Program-made: the position numbers and the translations under genes
Assembly: GCF_028288185.1 (NCBI RefSeq)
Contig: NZ_JAQBOF010000040.1
Span: 186,001-250,000 of the forward strand
Source: Mucilaginibacter sp.
GTDB taxonomy: Bacteria > Bacteroidota > Bacteroidia > Sphingobacteriales > Sphingobacteriaceae
Direction of reading: 5' to 3'
DNA length: 64,000 nucleotides
Shown here: piece after piece, positions 28,401-35,109 of the stretch
Numbering within the stretch: position 1 is the first letter of the stretch
Layout: each line of letters begins with the position of its first letter
Notes under the pieces: model-generated
What the model saw: the letters and a program-made list of their open reading frames with translations, nothing else
The model's database searches: none
What the model was told of the DNA's origin: nothing

Positions 28401-29543
28401 AAGGTACATCAATGTGTCTTTAGCCAAAAACCTATCCCGAAGTGGGTCCTGCAGGCTCAGTAAGGTTAAGAAGGACAAGCCGGTAAGTACCATTATAAAT
28501 GGCAGTATCAATTGGTCGGCGGTGCTGAATTTCCAGTTTAAAATTAAATGAGCCAATGCAAAGCAACCAAAAAAGCAGGCTATGATAATTAAAAAGGATG
28601 AGTTAAATTCGGCCGGCGTACGGATAATAAATGACCGTTCTTTTTTAAGTATGCTAAAGTCGCGCGTTGATAATAGCTTGATAGTATGCGGCGAGCGGTT
28701 AAAGTTAAAAACATTGTCTTCGTTTAAATTGTCGGTTCCGGCCGAGAAGCCAAACTGGTAACCTGGTTGCAGCGGTAAAATTTCAAACGCTTTACCGGTC
28801 GGCAAATTCTTAAAGGTATAGTGGCCCTGGTCATCGGTACGGGCAAACGCTACCAACGATTGTAGGTGCCGTTGCTTTTGCTCATCCAACACATATACTT
28901 TTTTTACACCAGTCGTTTGTTCGGTTTTGGTTGATACCAGGTCTATTTCTTCATCGTTATAGGTGCTATCCTGCGGCAACACCAATTGCAACCGCATTAG
29001 CACACCTGCAACGGGCGTTTTTTTTTCAAACACCTGCCCGGATATTGAACTGCCTGATAGTCCAACATCGGTAATCGCAGGTAAAAGAGGCGGCTTGATT
29101 CGTTCCTCAACAAATCGTAACGAGTCATCGCCGGTATACCCCAGTAACGAGCGCGACACGACTACCCTTTGCTGAAACGATTTGCCCCCCTGGCTCATAG
29201 CCATATCGGCGTTAATATTGTATCGTTTTTTATTTAACTCGCCAATGTTTTCAAACTTACTGCCTGGGGTTACCCTATCGGCAATAACTTTTTCAATCAG
29301 GTCTATATCGCGCTTGTCCTCAAAATAATATCCTCGTTCTAACAAAGTGCGGACATTTTTTGCCGGGTTTTTTGCATTGAGGTTTACCATTGTGCCGTCT
29401 TTTAAACGTTTATCTACATCGGTAAAATTCTTTTGTTCGATATAATATAACCTGCCAAAAAGCAGGGCCAATACAAACCCGATCAACGCAAGGAACAAGC
29501 GTTCTTTTTTCCTGCCACCCGATGCTATAATCTCCTGCTCCAT
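25404..29543 (-). CDS. RodA/FtsW glycosyltransferase fused to class B PBP transpeptidase
   Basis: The 1379-aa membrane protein has a TM helix at about 17-33, then about 280 outer residues with a carboxypeptidase-regulatory-like beta domain (VAGVLMRLQLVLP; DDQGHYTFKNLPTGKAFEILPL). Residues about 320-770 are the SEDS polymerase (FtsW/RodA/SpoVE) with GFQPSEIVKY, QGVGEGFAKTIPEAHTDMILPSIGEEFG and GVSLPFESYGGSSL. From about 800 a class B PBP follows: LYDRDGRILATS, the active-site STAK (Ser near 1068), SNN (near 1117) and KTGT (near 1281). The two halves normally are separate partner proteins; here one chain joins cell-wall polymerisation and cross-linking. ATG overlaps the PP2C stop by 1 bp (TAATG), so translation is coupled. 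Confidence 0.93.
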   Translation of the reverse strand: MEQEIIASGGRKKERLFLALIGFVLALLFGRLYYIEQKNFTDVDKRLKDGTMVNLNAKNPAKNVRTLLERGYYFEDKRDIDLIEKVIADRVTPGSKFENIGELNKKRYNINADMAMSQGGKSFQQRVVVSRSLLGYTGDDSLRFVEERIKPPLLPAITDVGLSGSSISGQVFEKKTPVAGVLMRLQLVLPQDSTYNDEEIDLVSTKTEQTTGVKKVYVLDEQKQRHLQSLVAFARTDDQGHYTFKNLPTGKAFEILPLQPGYQFGFSAGTDNLNEDNVFNFNRSPHTIKLLSTRDFSILKKERSFIIRTPAEFNSSFLIIIACFFGCFALAHLILNWKFSTADQLILPFIMVLTGLSFLTLLSLQDPLRDRFLAKDTLMYLAMGFAGMIVMLLFNMRRFTADSTLYRLLVFKNNRRAANGWPWIVIAIGLLALTIRFGSGPEGSGVKVNLFGFQPSEIVKYLVIIFLAGFFAANERFISEYASFKKRFSFFSFAVISIAVALFLFLILGDLGPAMVICFTFIILFSFSRGDFLFMAGSVIFYVLITWIFKNVWLSALATIIMLVTITAFKRKQLSESAIMALIIIAGFLTIDKIPHLDKLIPGPVQRLVERKAIWQDAWDNEVYGGDQVANGLWAMASGGVTGQGVGEGFAKTIPEAHTDMILPSIGEEFGWTGIVCIFLIFLLYLHRSIIIGRQTGTPFLFYLCAGIGICTFVQFLLIAGGSTGALPLSGVSLPFESYGGSSLVANFIAAGFLLSASRVKGTPVQMSFITKQQDHNLVPALAMACIGILLLTVNVSRYLFINAKWIVKPALVADRSGARMFSYNPRIAVLMNKLQAGTLYDRDGRILATSNPLLIQKQRRLLDSSGIQNYNLDSAMHKRLTRYYPFEEQMFFWVGDVNTGVFNGSTNGYFAEYEHAAELRGFNMPVANYNTHANRFKEDRFLPRGVKEMSVSKKDYSALAPLLIAGINSNKVAEFKSRNRDVKLTVDADLQTKIQKSIATDTSLYDNRVSVVVMLPSTGDVLASAVYPLPPIHNWDQLTMPVNEQNKLSQWLTTSDLGFTYATQPGSTAKLITTMASFNKLGLAAVDKKFTVASWERIRTKGIEPDETGVITLERAVAKSNNVYFIKLANQEQLQEDMATLYLKTGMFLHGVGGYFYGKQPDNTTQEEKWRDFWRKTEFNTKPRYDPNNIRRTRAKGISGMAWGQGELIATPAAVARLVSGIANNGELVANRFVLKVSDAGQPVKGSIKLANDPQYAALITKFMIEQSAPKVPILGLSVAGKTGTPERIWKKESINDGWYVFFAPMAKGTGNIVVCIRIESTKGSADAVRLAGKHIIPLLIKKGYIKSIVPDKTQNLNLPKPEQIMDAPNQVPDTTTN

Positions 29544-30982
29544 TATTTTTGTTTGTAAGCTACAGGAAGCGAGTCGGCCTTAAAGGCTTGCAGGCTGCCG
29601 CTAATAAATTTATTGCCTGGGATGGCAAACAGGTTTTGCACCGCTACAGAGCAATTATCAAACTTTACGTTTTTTAGTAACAACGCATTATTATATGCGA
29701 TGATACCGGTCTTAAAGTTTTTGATGGTTAAGCTATCCAGCATCACCAATTTACATTGTTGAGCAAGATTAAATGCAGCACCGTTATAACCGCTATCGGC
29801 AACCATCTCAACCTTCCCTTTGGCTTTTATAAATAGTGTATCGCGTTTTATTAGCATGGCGCGACTAATACTTATTGGCGAAGAAAATACGGTATCAGTA
29901 AGTATAAGCAAGTTCCCCTTCAAGCCATCTATGGCATTTTGTAACTTAATTTCGAGGGCGCTCTGTGGTTTACTGCCCATAGGCGTAACCGCTTTGGCAA
30001 CAACCGTTGTGGTTTGTTTATTTTGCCGGTATTGCCAAATGTTGCCCCCTAAAAAAATAAGAGCTAAAAAGGCTAATAGCGCTACTGTTATTCCTTTACT
30101 TTTTTGCGGCATTAGTTCGGTGTTGTCATGTTGTGTAATCGGCGTATGTGCTATAACCGTGTCAGCAGCTATCGGCAGTTCATTTTTTTTTTGATTAGCG
30201 GCCGGCATGGTGGCATCATGTTTTAGGGCTTGCTTATCGTTTTTCACTAAAACCACCGTAATGTTATCCTTGCCTCCCTTGGTATTTGCAGCATTAATTA
30301 GCTGGTAGCACTTATCTTTTAGCGAAGATCCGTCTGGTGTGATTATCGCGGCAATATCAGAGCTTGTAACCATATCGGTTAAGCCATCGCTGCAAAGCAA
30401 CAGCATATCGCCCGGCAAGAAAGGCGATTGTCCCGTTTCGATATAATCGCTGTCTTTAGCCAGGTTGGCTTCAAACCCCAGCGCCTTGTTAATTTCGTTT
30501 CGTTTGGGATGCGTCATAGCCTCTTCCTCGGTTATCCGGCGCGATTCTTCTAAAAAACCAACAAATGATTGGTCGTGTGATATCTTGATCAATGAATTAT
30601 CGCGCAGCAGGTACAACCGTGTATCGCCTATATGTGCGTAATAAAACTGGTTGCGTTCAATATCTACCAGGGCAAGTGTAGCAACACAGGCCATGCTATC
30701 GTGTTCTTTAACGCGACTCTTCTCGTCCAGTATCTTTTGGTTGGCCTGGTTAAAACAATCTATCATTATCGGGATGATCTCGCCGGCTGGTTTGCTTAAC
30801 CGTTGCAGTATGGCCTCGCGAGCCAGTTCGGCCGCAATTTCGCCACCCGAATAGCCGCCAACGCCATCAATAACACAGGCAATAATAAATTTACTGCCGA
30901 CAGTAGCCTGCGCAATAAACGTATCCTCATTATTCTTTCTTTCCTTACCGGTATCGGTTAGCCCGTAAAACTGATCAGCCAT
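29543..30982 (-). CDS. PP2C-type Ser/Thr phosphatase with membrane anchor and outer domain
   Basis: The ATG at 30982 (MADQFYGLTDTGKERKNNEDTF) is preferred over the TTG start at 31009 in the track, giving 479 aa. Residues 1-240 are a PP2C catalytic domain with metal motifs KNNED, DGVGGYSGG, AHIGDTRLYLL, CSDGLTDMV and GKDNITVVLV. A TM helix follows near 298-316 (GITVALLAFLALIFLGGNIW), then an outer segment with beta-helix-like repeats (VFSSPISISRAMLIKRDTLF, MLDSLTIKNFKTGIIAYNNALLLKNVKF). It should reverse the action of the two operon kinases, like PstP in mycobacteria. Its start overlaps the stop of a 33-aa membrane ORF by 8 bp and its stop overlaps the RodA-PBP start by 1 bp. Confidence 0.9.
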   Translation of the reverse strand: MADQFYGLTDTGKERKNNEDTFIAQATVGSKFIIACVIDGVGGYSGGEIAAELAREAILQRLSKPAGEIIPIMIDCFNQANQKILDEKSRVKEHDSMACVATLALVDIERNQFYYAHIGDTRLYLLRDNSLIKISHDQSFVGFLEESRRITEEEAMTHPKRNEINKALGFEANLAKDSDYIETGQSPFLPGDMLLLCSDGLTDMVTSSDIAAIITPDGSSLKDKCYQLINAANTKGGKDNITVVLVKNDKQALKHDATMPAANQKKNELPIAADTVIAHTPITQHDNTELMPQKSKGITVALLAFLALIFLGGNIWQYRQNKQTTTVVAKAVTPMGSKPQSALEIKLQNAIDGLKGNLLILTDTVFSSPISISRAMLIKRDTLFIKAKGKVEMVADSGYNGAAFNLAQQCKLVMLDSLTIKNFKTGIIAYNNALLLKNVKFDNCSVAVQNLFAIPGNKFISGSLQAFKADSLPVAYKQK

Positions 30983-31076
30983 TGTTTCGTCGTGAATTTT
31001 TGATATCAAAAAAATGAGTAGCTAATAATATAACAACAATAACCAACAAGCCTGCCGATAGTATTTGTGACATCAT
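30975..31076 (-). CDS. 33-aa single-TM protein inside the kinase operon
   Basis: This gene is too short for the ORF track. ATG at 31076 gives MMSQILSAGLLVIVVILLATHFFDIKNSRRNNG. It has one hydrophobic helix (ILSAGLLVIVVILLATHFF) with a short N-terminus and a basic C-tail, so N-out/C-in or a tail-type insertion is likely. It starts 4 bp after the FHA-like gene's stop (31081) and its TGA (30975-30977) overlaps the phosphatase ATG by 8 bp (ATGGCTGA). Placement within the operon and the tight coupling on both sides favour a real gene. A second ATG immediately before or after the first leaves the start uncertain by one codon. No family was recognised; a subunit or regulator of the phosphatase or wall enzyme is possible. 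Confidence 0.65.
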   Translation of the reverse strand: MMSQILSAGLLVIVVILLATHFFDIKNSRRNNG

Positions 31077-31080
31077 ACCC

Positions 31081-32031
31081 TTATGATTTAAATATATTAA
31101 CACCTACTATGCCGTTAAGCAATATCCTTGAGTTTACAGGCAACTCGACCCACGATGGCGAATTAATATCGCTTTTCTCCACCTCATTCTCATTTAAAAT
31201 GGTGCGCTCGCCAAACGAGGCCAGGTAAAATTTCCCGTCGGATTTGTTTAACCTAATCTGCAAATGCGGCGTATTTACCCACTCGGTTGGTATTTTAAAG
31301 ATATTTGATTCTTCGCGCGTTTCTTCATCGCCCGATATGATGACCTCATCGTCCTTCATGATAAATTCAACCTTTTTGCCGGCAAACTGCTTTTCGGGCA
31401 AGATGGTCTCAAAACGTGCAAAGGTTTTTTTGCGATCATCGACCGGCGCATTCTCATCATATTCCAGGTCATCGATATAAGGTAATTCATAATAGCCTTC
31501 ACTGTAATAATTAAAACCTTTCAACACATCCTGGCTTACATCAAATGTTTGAGCTATACCTGTTTGTCGGGGTATGAAAGTCACCCTTAAATTCTCTTCT
31601 TTTTTTGCACTGCCCGGCAATAGTTTACCCATAAAACCGATATCTCCGCGGGCGTAATCAGGATGAGATACCAAACGGAACACCCATTTAGAACTTGATG
31701 GTACCACCGTTTTACCTGCTGCACGGTATTGTTTTAGCTGCTCATAAAACTTTTTTACCGTTTCATTTACGATCAGCCCGAATATGCCCTGTTTGTTGTT
31801 CATAAACTCTTGATAATCATCAGAGTTAAAGCTAATAATATATTCGTGGTAAAATACAATACGGTCGGCAAATGATAGCTGGCGAATGGAATCGTTGAAT
31901 TTATCCATTACATAATTGTAAACATCATCAGGTGTAAGTAACGATTGTTTCTTTTTTCCACTAATGTTTTCGCTGGTTAAAAACCAGTCCTGTAGTCCGA
32001 TACGTTGCCAGATAGAGGTCTTGGGGTCCAT
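31081..32031 (-). CDS. FHA-like degenerate domain protein of the kinase operon
   Basis: The 316-aa soluble protein has no signal or TM. The N-terminal 230 residues are helical then beta-rich and unrecognised (DDVYNYVMDKFNDSIRQLSFADRIVFYHEYI; FARFETILPEKQF). The last 80 residues read like an FHA fold: IPTEWVNTPHLQIRLN, then FYLASFGERTILNENEVE and VELPVNSRILLNGIVGVNIF, which matches the strand and glycine pattern of FHA ends but lacks the canonical S-R-x-x-H motif. It is therefore probably a divergent, non-canonical phosphopeptide or protein-binding domain. It follows kinase 2 by 90 bp and precedes the 33-aa ORF by 4 bp. Confidence 0.6.
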   Translation of the reverse strand: MDPKTSIWQRIGLQDWFLTSENISGKKKQSLLTPDDVYNYVMDKFNDSIRQLSFADRIVFYHEYIISFNSDDYQEFMNNKQGIFGLIVNETVKKFYEQLKQYRAAGKTVVPSSSKWVFRLVSHPDYARGDIGFMGKLLPGSAKKEENLRVTFIPRQTGIAQTFDVSQDVLKGFNYYSEGYYELPYIDDLEYDENAPVDDRKKTFARFETILPEKQFAGKKVEFIMKDDEVIISGDEETREESNIFKIPTEWVNTPHLQIRLNKSDGKFYLASFGERTILNENEVEKSDINSPSWVELPVNSRILLNGIVGVNIFKS

Positions 32032-32121
32032 GTAATTAATATGAGGGGGTTAATGTGCTTTGAATAACATAATTACCAGCCCGGATGTTTTAAACTGATA
32101 ATCATTAATTAGCTAATTAAT

Positions 32122-33447
32122 TTATTGTGTATCTGATGTATCTACCATAGTAGTATCCGGCTCATATCGGTTCTTTTTTGATTTTTGTATTTCTTCGTTA
32201 ATGGTGGCTCGGGTTATTGAATCGGCAATACGTTTTCTCTCCTTGCCTAAGGCCCGGTTTTTTAGTTGGTTTTCGGTTATGCTATCGGTATGCCTTGCAG
32301 CAGTATCTGTTACAGGGGTTAAAGTCGTGTTGTTTTGATTTGCAGGATTTTTAAATAACGAGTAACCCGTATATCCCATAAAACCCATCAGTAATAACAT
32401 CAATATGGCAAAAACCGGTTTCGACATCCGGATCATATTACTTTGCCCGGGCTGGTAAGCAGCAACCGATTCAACAACAGCTTGCGGTTCTTGTTGCAGT
32501 ACAACACCTTCAACCTTTAAGCTATCATTTAATTTTATGTTGGCGATGCTGTGCTGTATAATAGCATCGTGCAACTCCATACCATTGGCATACCGGTTCT
32601 CCGGCAATTTCTCCAGGCATTTGTAGGTAAGGTTAAGCAGCCATTGGGGCACATCCATTTCCTGCTCCTTTTGTTTTTTTGGCCATCCGGTGGGCAGGTT
32701 TTTCTTCCTCAGTTTTAAAATATCTGGTACCGGCGACTCCATGTGAGCTACCATCACCGTATTTCGGGCGGTTTCGCCGTTATCTGCCAGTGGGAACGGA
32801 ACCGTGCCGGCCAATAACTCAAATAATATTACTCCGTAGCTGTAAATATCTGTTTGGGGCAACATTTTGCCTTCATTCTGTTCGGGCGCCATAAATTCAA
32901 TAGCGCCGGCATGGCGCATACTGCTTCGGCGTTCCTCGTCTGACATGATGGACAAACCAAAATCCAACAACACATAGTTGCCCGAGTGCACATTAAACTT
33001 TACGTTATTGCTTTTAATATCGCCATGCTTAACCCCTACGTTATGGCAATGTTCTAACGCGCAAGCCAACTGATCGGCCAGTTTAACTACTTGTTTCAGG
33101 GTAAATATTTTATCGTTAGGTGGCGATATTAGTTCGCCCAAGTCTGGCCCTTCTATAAATTCCATTTCGATAAATGGAAAAGCCCCGCTTTCTGTAATTC
33201 CAGAGTTAAGTATTTTTACAACATTTGGGTTGGGTATCTCATTTACTTTTTTTAGTTTATCAACCTCATTAAGGAAATTTCGGTAATTTTTATCATCTGG
33301 GCTTTCTGATTGGATAGGTGTGGGCAGAAGTTTAACGGCGGTAATAATAGGCCCGATCCGGCGTCCTTTATAAACAGAGCCCTGTCCGCCCGTTCGCAAT
33401 GCTCCCATGTTCTCAAGGCCTTCGGTTATAGTAAATACTTTACTCAT
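32122..33447 (-). CDS. Transmembrane Ser/Thr protein kinase 2 (non-RD), operon leader
   Basis: The 441-aa paralogue of kinase 1 shares almost all of its first 270 residues (RTGGQGSVYKGRR, AVKLLP, HGDIKSNN, LLDFGLS, EFMAPEQ). It too is non-RD (H-G-D). A TM helix lies near 345-362 (MSKPVFAILMLLLMGFMGYTGYSLF). The outer tail differs completely from kinase 1, being Asn/Thr-rich then Lys/Arg-rich and ending TTMVDTSDTQ, so the two kinases may share cytoplasmic substrates but sense different outer signals. It is the first gene of the operon. No TM-linked PASTA repeats are present, unlike PknB. Confidence 0.92.
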   Translation of the reverse strand: MSKVFTITEGLENMGALRTGGQGSVYKGRRIGPIITAVKLLPTPIQSESPDDKNYRNFLNEVDKLKKVNEIPNPNVVKILNSGITESGAFPFIEMEFIEGPDLGELISPPNDKIFTLKQVVKLADQLACALEHCHNVGVKHGDIKSNNVKFNVHSGNYVLLDFGLSIMSDEERRSSMRHAGAIEFMAPEQNEGKMLPQTDIYSYGVILFELLAGTVPFPLADNGETARNTVMVAHMESPVPDILKLRKKNLPTGWPKKQKEQEMDVPQWLLNLTYKCLEKLPENRYANGMELHDAIIQHSIANIKLNDSLKVEGVVLQQEPQAVVESVAAYQPGQSNMIRMSKPVFAILMLLLMGFMGYTGYSLFKNPANQNNTTLTPVTDTAARHTDSITENQLKNRALGKERKRIADSITRATINEEIQKSKKNRYEPDTTMVDTSDTQ

Positions 33448-33606
33448 GCGTTAATAGCGTTATTGTCCTTAATGGCTAACAAATAATTCGGAGTTTAGTT
33501 TAGTTAATAGCTAACAAAGTGTGAAAGAGGTGCCTGTAATTAAAGTATCGGCATTAAAAAGAGAATCATAGCACTTTTTTATACCCCGTTTAAATTTTAT
33601 GGTATA

Positions 33607-33640
33607 AAAAATGCCCTTATTACCAAATAAGGGCATTTTT
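33607..33640 (-). terminator. Hairpin terminator linked to the tRNA fragment
   Basis: A perfect 15-bp stem AAAAATGCCCTTATT / AATAAGGGCATTTTT with a 4-nt loop. On the minus strand it directly follows the tRNA 3' fragment and runs into T residues, so it likely terminated the original tRNA gene. Confidence 0.75.
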
Positions 33641-33650
33641 ATTAATCTTA

Positions 33651-33675
33651 TGGCGAGAGGGAGGGATTCGAACCT
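33651..33675 (-). pseudogene. 3' end fragment of a tRNA (integration scar)
   Basis: On the minus strand AGGTTCGAATCCCTCCC followed by TCTCGCCA is a T-loop (TTCGAAT), the 3' side of the T-stem and an acceptor end, ending in CCA. The upstream T-stem, anticodon and D arms are missing and replaced by unrelated AT-rich DNA. Twenty bases (GAGAGGGAGGGATTCGAACC on the plus strand) are shared with the intact tRNA-Ser at 56298, as expected for a T-arm. A tRNA 3' end that keeps its terminator but lost its body is the usual mark left by integrative elements. Confidence 0.7.
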
Positions 33676-33911
33676 ATTTTAATTCGTGATAATTTATTTT
33701 GTAAAAAATTTGTTTTAACTGTATTTTTAACACATTTGATTAAATAAACCAAAGCTGACTAAACGTATATTACAAAAAATATGCTACCATATTTGCTACC
33801 TAATTATTTGACAAAAATTAAATCTGAGGAATTTCATGTATGACTATTTAATTGGTTAATCAAATTTAGCGTGGTTTTTCGCCCAGAAAACACCCAATAT
33901 CATATCACAAC

Positions 33912-33925
33912 GTGATTGGCGTCAT
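33912..33925. promoter_or_regulatory. FNR/FixK-like box 1 (GTGAT-TGGC-GTCAT)
   Basis: Palindromic DTGAY-N4-RTCAY site centred 63 bp before the first Usp ATG. Candidate target of the REC-FNR fusion regulator at 53624. Confidence 0.55.
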
Positions 33926-33981
33926 TATTTTGAAACGGTAGGATAACGATTTTTACTATGTAAAAGTAAATTATCAAAACC

Positions 33982-34842
33982 ATGAAAAAACTATTGATCG
34001 CCACCGACTTTTCTTCCAATGCAAGGCATGCGGCTGAATATGGTTATCTGCTTGCCAAACAATTAAAAGCGGGTATTTTCCTTTGTAATACTATAACTAT
34101 ACCTGTAGAAATACCTATGGCAGGCTGGGCGACCTGGCCACAGGATCAGGGTGAATTACTATTGGAAGATTCTACTGAAGAATTAAAACGTTTAAAGGCC
34201 CATCTGGAACATACTGATCATTCCACAAGCTTCAGGCCACCGGTAGATTATTTAAACGAAGCCGGAACAGTAAGGCAAACGGTAAACGAAGCAGTAGCCA
34301 AGCAAAAAGTTGATTTGATAGTGGCCGGATCACATGATCCCGACAGGCTGGGTACTTTTTTATTAGGAAATCATATGCACGAATTGATCGAGTTCACTAT
34401 TAAGCCTTTGTTGATCATTCCTAATACAGCTAAGTTTACCCCGATCAAGAAAATAGCTTTTGCCACAGACCTGGAGAATCCTGAAAATGACCTGAAACAT
34501 TTTTATGAGTTGATAGAATTTGCTCGGCGATTAGATGCTGAAATTCTGCTTACGCATATTTATAAGAACGAAGATCATTTATTAAATTTTGAAAAGGGTA
34601 TTGAAAAATTCTTGTTAGAGATCTCCAATAAAGCTAACTATCCACAAATTTTTTACCGCGTCATTAAACACGATAAGGTAGAGATGGGTCTGGATTGGCT
34701 TTGTGAACAAGGCCACATTGATATGCTGGCTATGGTGCATAGGCCGCATGATTTTTTAGATAGTATTTTAAAAGGCAGTCATACTAAAAAGATGGCAAAG
34801 CATATTGCTATACCATTGTTAGTCTTTCCTGAAACTAAGTAA
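33982..34842 (+). CDS. Tandem universal stress protein (UspA), copy 1
   Basis: The 286-aa cytoplasmic protein carries two UspA domains (about 1-145 and 150-285). Domain 1 opens KKLLIATDFSSNARHAAEYGYLLAKQL, then VDLIVAGSHDPDRLGTFLLGNHMHELIEFTIKPLLII. Domain 2 opens IKKIAFATDLENPENDLKHFYELIEFARRL and ends DMLAMVHRPHDFLDSILKGSHTKKMAKHIAIPLLVF. The second domain lacks the usual G-x-x-G-x(9)-G ATP loop (it has KGSHTKK), so only domain 1 may bind nucleotide. Tandem Usp genes under FNR-type control are known from low-oxygen regulons of several proteobacteria. A second tandem Usp gene lies at 38842. Box 1 stands 63 bp upstream. Confidence 0.88.
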   Translation: MKKLLIATDFSSNARHAAEYGYLLAKQLKAGIFLCNTITIPVEIPMAGWATWPQDQGELLLEDSTEELKRLKAHLEHTDHSTSFRPPVDYLNEAGTVRQTVNEAVAKQKVDLIVAGSHDPDRLGTFLLGNHMHELIEFTIKPLLIIPNTAKFTPIKKIAFATDLENPENDLKHFYELIEFARRLDAEILLTHIYKNEDHLLNFEKGIEKFLLEISNKANYPQIFYRVIKHDKVEMGLDWLCEQGHIDMLAMVHRPHDFLDSILKGSHTKKMAKHIAIPLLVFPETK

Positions 34843-34851
34843 TTAATTTTT

Positions 34852-35049
34852 ATGACAGATCAGGAATTTGCGATAGCTTATCTTAAAGCGGTTCAAAAAA
34901 AGCACGCTTCTTATTTTGAAGAAAGCAATATGAATATTATGAAGTGTGTAAGAATAATAGGAGATAACCTTGTAAGTGTTCATATTATAAATAAATCTCT
35001 CCCGGCCGAAATACAATACGATATTGAGGAAATGTTTTGGCAACACTAA
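34852..35049 (+). CDS. 65-aa hypothetical protein downstream of Usp copy 1
   Basis: It starts 9 bp after the Usp stop and is likely co-transcribed. The helical protein (EFAIAYLKAVQKKHASYFEE) has a central beta pair (CVRIIGDNLVSVHIINKSLP). No family was recognised. A reverse-strand ORF of similar size (34843-35046) is its shadow. A convergent hairpin (35066-35090) ends the operon. Confidence 0.6.
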   Translation: MTDQEFAIAYLKAVQKKHASYFEESNMNIMKCVRIIGDNLVSVHIINKSLPAEIQYDIEEMFWQH

Positions 35050-35065
35050 TTGACAAAAGTTTAAC

Positions 35066-35090
35066 GGAATGTATTGATCTTATACATTCC
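35066..35090. terminator. Bidirectional terminator between convergent genes
   Basis: Stem GGAATGTAT (35066-35074) / ATACATTCC (35082-35090) lies between the plus-strand 65-aa gene and the minus-strand NMO-like gene. T-rich or A-rich flanks on both sides suit termination in both directions. Confidence 0.65.
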
Positions 35091-35109
35091 GGTTAAAATT
35101 TGTTTTTAC

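Larger units (their letters stand above)
33448..33981. other. Intergenic region with terminator, tRNA scar and FNR-type box
   Basis: This 534-bp gap between the divergent kinase 2 and Usp genes has no ORF of note. It contains a strong hairpin (33607-33640), a truncated tRNA 3' end (33651-33675), about 230 bp of AT-rich sequence of unknown origin that might be the end of a lost integrative element, and one FNR-like palindrome at 33912 in front of the Usp gene. Confidence 0.6.

Noticed and set aside
23313-33447. Kinase/phosphatase/FHA cluster as a type VI secretion or phage-defence system
   Set aside because: No Tss, Hcp, VgrG, nuclease or phage-sensor genes are present, while a RodA-PBP protein is; wall growth control fits better.
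33676-33900. Possible integrase C-terminus next to the tRNA scar
   Set aside because: GSKYGSIF-like fragments appear on the minus strand but are interrupted by stops within a few codons, so no integrase can be supported.
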